64,000 nucleotides of DNA, taken from NCBI RefSeq assembly GCF_905220415.1, contig NC_059539.1, positions 9,734,001 through 9,798,000 of the forward strand. Reading direction: 5' to 3'. The notes below the pieces were generated by a model. It was given only the letters and a program-made list of their open reading frames with translations, was not told the DNA's origin and did not search any database. The stretch is from Colias croceus (lineage: Eukaryota; Arthropoda; Insecta; Lepidoptera; Pieridae). The stretch's first letter is position 1; each line of letters begins with the position of its first letter. The position numbers and the translations under genes are program-made. Positions 43,401 through 52,400 of this stretch are shown here, piece after piece.

Positions 43401-46400
43401 TGCTTGCTAGTAATAAGGCCGCCTTCTGTGTTGTGTGTCCAGGTTTAAGTTTATTACACATTTGTTATGTTGACAGCACAATAAAGTGTTTTAAAATTTC
43501 AAGCTATACAAGAGCCCTTAGCAGCTTCAAGTTCAGAATAAAGTTCAGGTTTAGTGGTATCCAGATCAACTTGTTGCTTGATTGATGTGTTTGGCTTAAT
43601 TTTATGAAAAAGTCTTTGTCTGTCTGGCAGTGATTGATCACAGAAAGAAAAAGTTACATATTTTTACTGATAAATCTCGAATTATGACTTATTTTACAGT
43701 GTTTCTGTTTTATAAAACAATTATTATAATATAAACTATATCGGTAAGGATGTGCAATTCGTTGCGCTGCGCTACCTGACGGGCGAGTGCAACTACGGCG
43801 GGCGCGTGACGGACGACTGGGACCGGCGCTGTCTCAATACTATACTGTACAAGTTTTATAACCCTCGTGCTATTGAAGAAGACAAGTATCCTTTGGATCC
43901 TACTGGTTGGTAAAAGAGGTCCCTCTGAGACTTCGCTGTCTGTATTTTTAAGCTATTGCATAGCTTCTATCGCGGGCCTTGAGCGCGGGGAACGAATCGA
44001 GAAATTCCGTAACGAAAAAATCTCACGCTCCCCACTCTGACGGGCGGAGGTGTGGCTTAAAGGCATAGCATACAATAGCAATAGCTTTACCGCGGCAGTC
44101 CCCGAGTGCCACACGTCTTTTTTTAGTTTGATCTTTTATCTGACTGCGAGTCAGAATCAAAAAGCAAACCAATTTTTTAGCTTGTTCTTAGTTCTTGTTT
44201 GTTTGTTTCATAATATACCTATAATCTTGTGAAATACGAATTAATTTATAGACACAAGTTATTTTTACCAGGTATATACCACATCCCAACACTACGCGAG
44301 CACGCGGACTTCATCGCGTTCGCGCGTTCGCTGCCGGTGGCCACGCCGCCGTCCGTGTTCGGCTTCCACTCGAACGCGGACATTACTAAGCACTTCCGCG
44401 AGGCTGAGGAGCTGCTCGGCACCGCTGTGCTCACGCAGGTGGGTGGAAGAACACACACACACGAAAATTCACGTTACATACACACACGCCTACACGCATA
44501 AAAGCGTACAAATAGCTACACGCATAGAATACACATAGATACATGAGTGCGCCACGAGTCACATACGTATACAGACACGAGATACACCTACTCACACGAA
44601 TGCACACGCGCATTCACACACGTGCAGCTACATGTGCACACACACACACACACACACACATGTGCGTTCGCAGTCGCACACGCACATGCGCACATGTTGA
44701 GCTCGCGCACATACACTACACAAACACAGCGGAGAATCACACAGAAAAGCACACATTCTCAAATAGACACGTTGTAAAAAGACATAAAAGGCTTAGTGTA
44801 TAATATGTCTTTTTAGTTGTAAAAAGACATATTATACACTATGTGTCTAATTATGCATAGAGAGACATTTACTAACACACAACAGAGAGAGAAAGAGAGA
44901 AAGAGACAAACACAAAACCATCATCATCATCAGCCCATATACGTTCCCACTGCTGGGACACGGGCCTCCTATGAGGGTACAGGCCATAATCCACCGCGCT
45001 GGCCAAGTGCGGGTTGGCGGATGACACATGTCGTCGAACTTTTTAATTCTTCGACATGTCGGTTTCCTCACGATGTTTTCCTTCACCGTTCGAGCAGTGG
45101 TGATGTTACAACATGCGCAGATAAATTGAAAAATCAATTTATTTCCTGCGCGCTCGCCTGGTCTCGAACCACGGACTTATCGATTCGAAGTCCGAGGTCT
45201 CACCACTGAGCCACCACTGCTCTAAAACACAAAACCATACCTTCTCCGTATTTATATTTTAACTTAGAGATTTTTATACAAACAGATGTAGTTTCCAAAT
45301 AATAGTTTTTTTATTTCATTTTCCATTGTAATTTGCGCGTGGAAATGTCCTTTTCAATAATACATTCTCATATAAATTTTTCATAATTGTTGTAAAAAAG
45401 GTAATATTTGTTGGAATTGTTGGTAAAATAAATAAATACTTGCTTAATATTCCTCATTGAGTGTCTGATGTATCACGCTTCAAATATATTTTCCACTTTA
45501 AATAATTCAAATAGAACGTAAATTACAGTAGCTGTAGCCTGTAGCCTGTAGAGGATGAAATAATGTTAAGAATGTAGATTGTAATTTAATTTAGTTCTCT
45601 ATACTGGGTATTGTAATTGTTTGACTGTGTATTCTGTTCCATTTGCCAATGCCGTCGGCGAACAAGGATCGTACGGTAAGTTGAGCTTGAGACTAATTTC
45701 ATTACAATTCCTTTACTTTGAACAACTCATAACATATTTTTTATGCTCAAAGGATCTCCTCAAAGAATACTTGGTGAGTTTAAATGTTATTTCTGCGGAA
45801 CGATTACACGCTCTGTAAATACGGCTCCGTTATTTTGCAGCTTTTTGTTTTGCAACTATTTTTAATTTTATTGCTTCTTTAATGTTTTTGGACAAGCTTA
45901 GTAATAATATTAAAAAAAAATTATAACTATTAATAGCTAATTATTCTCGATCGTATTCATTTGTTTTGTTCCTGTTTCTCATTTTACACAAAAAATCTAA
46001 CCAATCCCACAGGATACTTCTAATAATATTTCAGTTTTAGGCGAGTTCTATCGAGCCTAGATCTAGCCTGCCTATTTAAGTATTTAGCCTATTTACCTAC
46101 CACAAAATAAATGTAAAAATTGGTTGTCTGTAAAGTCGGTTTACTGACGATAACTGAACGTGACAACGATTGTGCTTCTTTGTCGCTCGTTCTGCGCCCT
46201 CTCTTGCACTTCAAGCCTTACATGGAACGCCTCAGAGCGAGGTAACGCCGCATGAGTCATGTTTTTTCGTGCGTGCAGACGGCTCTGTCGAATTATAAGA
46301 CGTTGTCACGTCAAAAAAAGCAAAGTTAATTTTCTAAATTAAGTACATTCTTTTTAAAAATACATATTGAAACACAGAACAGTAAGAACATAATAGAAGT

Positions 46401-49400
46401 GCGATGTGGGCGTGGCCCACGTGTCACTAGTAAGGTAAGATCACCTAACTCGCTCTCAGTTGTGCGCAGAAAAATATTCGAGTCGGTTGTCAACTGTCAA
46501 ACCTTATTTCCATATTTATTCATTATTTAGAGCGTGTTGTTCGGTATTAAGCGTGTCCCAGACAGCCGCGGCCTGCGGTGGCGGTGGCGGTGGCGGTCAG
46601 TTGGATGACTTGAAAGTTCTAGGAACGACATAGACACACGCGGCCTGGACGCGGTCACAGCGCGGCTTACCGCGGCCGCAAGCCCCGCCCCCTTCGCCAC
46701 CGCTTCTGTGTGAATGAGCGCGCGGACATGAGGCGGTCATTACGCGATCAGTTGTAAATATTTGCAACAGGCCGCGTGTACCGCGTAAAATTATGCCTAT
46801 AAACACTGAGTTATTTATTCAAACAGTGCAAAATTACCCAGTTTTGTATGATACATCACATAAAGACTATAAAAACAACAGAATTAAAAACAAAATATGG
46901 GACAGTATTGCTGAAATAATTGGACAAAGTGATGGTAAGCAAAAATTTTTATTAGATCTATGAATTAGTAGTTCTTACGCTGCTTAAGGAGTGTTATAAA
47001 AAAATAATCAGCAAAGCGTTCGCGAATTAAAAATGCATAGTTTGAGGATCTTCTACCGTTTGGCAAAAAATCTTCGAATCCATGTTCACGCTGTTCTTCA
47101 ACGGGGTAATTAATATGTTCGGGGTTTCTTTCTATTAAAAAGTTGTGTAATACACATGCTGCCTTTACTACTAGTATTGACGTAGATACTTTCGTTTCCA
47201 TCGGTCTGTGGAAAATATACCATTTGGCGCTTAAAATACCAAAGGCATTTTCAACCACTCTCCTAGCACGTCCTAGATTGGTGTTAAATTTTTCTTTTCT
47301 TTGGTCATACCGTGCCTGTGCTTCAGGGTATGGTCTCATCATATAAGAACTCAATGCAAATGCCTGATCTCCAATAAGAACACACGTCGTGCTTTCATTT
47401 TGGCCTGGTAGTGGTCTACTATTGGGTATATTAAATGTACCATTAGCTAGTTTTCTTCCCATCATTGACTCTTCAAAAATACCTCCATCACTATTTTTTC
47501 CATAACCACCTACATCAATACAAAGAAATTTGTAATACGGGCCAACAATTGCCAATAAAACAAACGAAAATTTTTTTAGGTAGGAAAAGTAATTGGACCC
47601 AGTTTTATCTGGACATTTTACAGTAACATGTTTTCCATCAATACTTCCACAGCAATTTGGAAATCGCCATTTTTCATTAAATCCAGACACAGAAACTTCC
47701 CAATCTTCTTGAGTTGGTTCACGCATATAAATGGGTTGCAAATGTTTCCATATACTTTGGCAAACTTCTTCAATAATTACACTAACGGTAGAAAATCCGA
47801 TGCGAAAGCTATGACCAATGGTGCCAAAAGTGTCTCCGGTTGCCAGATATCTAAAACAAGTATTATTTATTTTCAGGAGACAGTTTAAAAAAACATTGGA
47901 AAAACTTGAGAGATGCCTATAGTAAGCATCTTCGATCATGCAAAACAACCACTGGACAAGCAGCAAAGCTTATCGATCGATATAAAACTTGGCCATGGGC
48001 TAATATAATGTCTTTTTTACGACAACACTTAGAATTTGCCGAGACTTCGTCAAATATTATTGATAACACTGAAGAAGCTAACACGCATGTGCATAGTCGG
48101 CGCAAACGGTCGTCTGACGGGTCTCAGACACAAGTTGATAAAGTTATAGAATTTATGAAAAACAATAGAGAAGACGAAGATGATACAGAGTTACTTTTTA
48201 AATCTTATGCAAAAAAGTTAAAAAAAATGTCTGATCGCCGTCAAGCCCTCGTAAAGTTTGAGATAGCCAAAATAATGTTGAAAGCAGAACTCGAAGAATC
48301 TCATGAGATGCAGTTAAAATCTGATGGAAGAAATTCGGAAAATATGGTGATGATAGTAGAGCAGCCTCTAAGTAGTGCTGGCTCATGTGTGAACGACTCA
48401 ACATATATTATATCTTCACCATCTCCAGCTTCTGAAAGCCTCGATCCTTTGTTGCTTCTACCATCACATATTGAGTCATCGTACACCCAGCCATCATACA
48501 ATCAGCCTCCGCACAAGCAGCCACCACCCAATCATGCATCACACAATCAGCCATCTTCAACATAATATATTATATCGTTACCATCTTCAGCTTCTGAAAG
48601 CGTCGATGCACCGTTGCCGCCATCATATAATCAGCCACCACGCAATCAGCCATCACATAATCAGCCATCACACAATCAGCCATCACACAATCAGCCACCG
48701 CTAACCCAGCCATTATTCACTCAGTCATCATCTTATACTCAGCCCTCACGCACTCGAACACAAATTAAAAAAAACTAAGAGATATTATGAACAATTTGGA
48801 AATAACTTCTAATATCTACAAGTAAAAGTTGTTAAAGTGAGAGTTACAAGTTTAAATTTTAAGTTATAAGATGTGTAAATATATACGATTTAATAAATAA
48901 GTAAAACTCATATCAAATCTTTTTTATTTTGTACCTACTTACCTTAGAGTAACAACTAATCGTTCTTCTGGTCCTATTGGTTCTCTCCAGTTCGTATGTT
49001 GTTTCTGTATATCTTCTTTTATAAGTTCTAAAATGTAATCAAAACATTTTGTACACATTCTGAAATATATATAAAATCTTTTTTCGTCCTTTCTTAGTAC
49101 AGGATATAATGTCCAGAATTCCCCATATTGCTTCCGTTCTTTATTAATTTCATGGACCCACAATTCTCTTTTTCTGAAAAGAATAGCCAACATATTAAAA
49201 TACGATGACGTTAGAAGATATTTTTTTTCTAAACTGTGCTTTTATTAACTACTTTGAACTTATTTACCTTTTTCTTTCATCTTCTTCAAGCGCCAATAAA
49301 AGCAATAAAACTTCGTTACGATTGGCCATTACTAACGTCCACTTGCAGGTGAGACTCGAGAGCTAATGTGCCGCCGTAGGTTAGAATGACCGCCACCGCG

Positions 49401-52400
49401 GCCGCGGCAGTGTATTGTTATCGCGGTCAAGCAAGAAGGCAACAGCAGATCGCCACCGCAGGCCGCGGCTGTCTGGGACACGCTTTAGAGTGGAAAAATG
49501 ATAGCAGACGAAATAATATCAGCAATCGAGGCATTTCATACCATCGGTAAGTCTTATTTTAATTTATTTTAAATATATTTTATGTTACAACTTCGCTTGT
49601 CGTAATTTGTCAAAAATTTATAAAAATATTAAGTCAAAATGAACCTTAATCCATAAGAAATAAGTACTAATATAGATTGAACAGCAAACAAGACTTTCTG
49701 GAATATTATTGAAATAAACAAACGAATTTCGGATTAGTGATGCATGTGGCGCATATCGACAGTATCGATACTTTAGAAAAGACAAACATTTCAAATATTA
49801 AATTTTATTTTATTTTTCCTTAGCTTTCATTTGTCCTATTTATTTATAGATTTTCGAAAGAGCCTAATTTAAAAGAGAAATGGATAATAAATGCAACGTG
49901 ACGAGTTAACTGGATGCCGAACAGCAATAAGCAGTCTAACAAAGGCCACCGATACATCAAACCTACGGCAGTTCCAAGATTTAAAATATTGCATATTTTC
50001 TGTTTGTTTTGTAAATATAGATTTATACTATTCTATTCCGTTTTTTATTTAAATATAATAATATGAAAAGACGTACTTAGTAGTAATAAACATACTCCAA
50101 AATGTGACACATTATCCTATACTCATATAATAGAAAGAAAAAAAATGCACAAAAATATATTTATTTGTGAATTATCGATAACAAGGCTGACATCCCTTAG
50201 AGCATAGCATCAGGTTATTGTCAAGTTAATGTCATTAATTTAGAGTGACACAAATTTCAACCTTATCTTTATGTGTAGAGGTTCAAAGTTATATGTATTG
50301 AAAACCAACGCCATCTGTTGTGGAATAGCTGAATGTTTTCGAATTTGGAATTTCTGAGCAAAGAGAAACAAAACAGCTAATATACCTAGGGATGTTATAC
50401 TAAAATAAACCGTAACTTGGTTCGTTAGGGTACATATTGAAATGCTGAATTTATAACCTAAGTCAGTTTTTAATCAAATTAAGCTGTCCAATCAAAGGCA
50501 TAGTTTACTTATAGTGTACTGTATAACTACCGGTTTAAATGTGTGGGTTTGGCGACACTGGTTTTCATACTAATGATGACATTATAGCACTTCTATTATG
50601 TTCTTACTGTTCTGTGTATTGAAATATGAGAAACTTTCAGTTATCAATAGATTATTCTTTTATATTTATTATTCTAATGTAAATCATGTTTTTGTGAATT
50701 GAGAAGAAATAAATCATTTATTTAGCGTAGCCTAAGCGACCCGCCTTGCGGCGGTACAAATGAGCACCGACGGACAGACGGCCGGCGGCTACCATTACTT
50801 TTATTAATTAGACAATATTTTGTTTTATAAATCCGCATTCTGTTCCGATTATACACATTTGTTCATAAATTGCATGATTATCAAAATTTGTGTCCATTGC
50901 CCTTCATAGCTTTGCATGTAAACATTTGACATAGTAAAATCAAAACTAGCTTTCCGCCGGCAGATTCGCTCACTTTGTCTAAAACCTAATAAATTATATA
51001 CCTTCCTGGAGAATAACTATCTTATAAAAACACATCAAAATCCGTTGAATAGTCGGTACTAAAGATTGAAGCACACAGACACATAGACGACGGCGGAAAG
51101 CGACTTTGTTTTATACTATGTAGTGATGTACCACGCTTGCTTGCTTCTTTTCCTACCTACTTCGAACAACCTAACTCCTCCATACAATAGGACACTATGG
51201 CAGCGGGCGGAGCGGGAGCTACTCCCGAACAACAAGCGATGGCCATAGCAGAAGATGTGCTAGCCCGCTTACCGGCACAGATACTAACTGGTCCATCCCA
51301 TGAGGGTGATATCAAACCCGCGGATATGACGCCAATGTCGATAGTGGTGATACAAGAGGCGGCAAGGTATGAGAGACTAGTGAACGTGGTGAGGAGCAGC
51401 TCCAGGGCTGTGATTGGAGCTGTGCAAGGTCTGTTATTTTGTCCTGTTCATAGGATTTAACGTTGACTTTGATATTTAGTTTTTGAAGCTTTCAAATGCT
51501 TTATAAATCTACATTTTTAAAGAATAGAATAATCGCTCCGGAATGGCAAAAAACGTGGGTTCGAATCCCACCTCGTGATCGAAGTTTTTCCTTTCTTTAC
51601 AATTTAACGTATTTTTTGATGCTCGTTTCTCTACCTCTTTATAGAATATATTGCCATCAGTTTCACTCGATGTAGGAAAATTTTATCTAAAAATATTTTA
51701 TATGGTTCTCTCCAATTATGGTAATTTGAGCAATATTCAAGACGATATAACCCCAGCTTACGTAGGCGTGTATTAGCCGCTATTTTTGGCTTCAAAGATT
51801 CGACTCTGTCAATTATATGGGGATCAATTCAGTAACACATATTATATTGAATCTTTTGCTATTGTATATAATACAAGCTCACAAATATTAAAGGTCGATT
51901 CCCCCATCCCGGTCTTCGATATTCTATGCGAAACTTTTTTTTGTGTTCATAAAATATTCAGCATTTTAACTGACAAATAAGTACTTAGGTAAGTAATACA
52001 GCTAACCAGGAGTTGTGAAACCATAAATAAGTATATTCCTAGGTGTGAGCGTCCTAAACGATATAACGGAGGAAGTGTTAACGAGCATGGTGCGCGGTCG
52101 CATCCCGGCGCTGTGGGCCGGCAAGAGCTACCCCTCGCTGAAACCGCTGGCCGCGTACTTTGACGATCTGCTGGCTAGGCTGCAGTTCTTGCAAGTTTGT
52201 GTTTTGTGTATTTAATGGTAGTGGGAAGTAGGGTTAAATTGTTTTTGTTTTTATTTCTCTTACAAAATTATAAAGAAAAATCATTTTGGAAACTTATAAA
52301 ATCATATTGTGTGAAAACTTTGAGATCGTTGTGATTTTTTAAGTTTGGTTTAACTGAACACAAATTAATGTTAGAAATGCGAAAGTATAATTTAACTCAA

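Larger units (their letters stand above)
46550..49484. mobile_element. PIF/Harbinger DNA transposon with 34 bp perfect TIRs
   Basis: The ends AGCGTGTCCCAGACAGCCGC... are exact inverses over 34 bp and are flanked by TTA (46547-46549 and 49485-49487), the target duplication typical of the superfamily. The 2,935 bp element holds both usual genes: a DDE transposase (minus) and a MADF/Myb-like protein (plus), overlapping in antisense. Perfect TIRs and an open transposase suggest recent insertion. Confidence 0.95.
46364..50627. repeat. Inverted 38-40 bp pair bracketing the Harbinger element
   Basis: The left copy (46364-46402, ...ACACAGAACAGTAAGAACAT) and the inverse right copy (50587-50627) share more than 35 bp around the 2.9 kb insertion. 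They may be the ends of an older element into which the Harbinger jumped; no protein of that element was recognised. Confidence 0.5.

Noticed and set aside
43505..43748. Extra exon between dynein exons 66 and 67
   Set aside because: The two exons join in phase 0 and match the family directly, and no residues are missing.
44543..44803. His/Thr-rich plus-strand frames
   Set aside because: Translation of CA-rich simple repeats after exon 68.
51546..51580. tRNA-like T arm GTGGGTTCGAATCCCAC
   Set aside because: No acceptor or D arm could be paired upstream, so it is more likely a remnant of a SINE B box than a tRNA gene.
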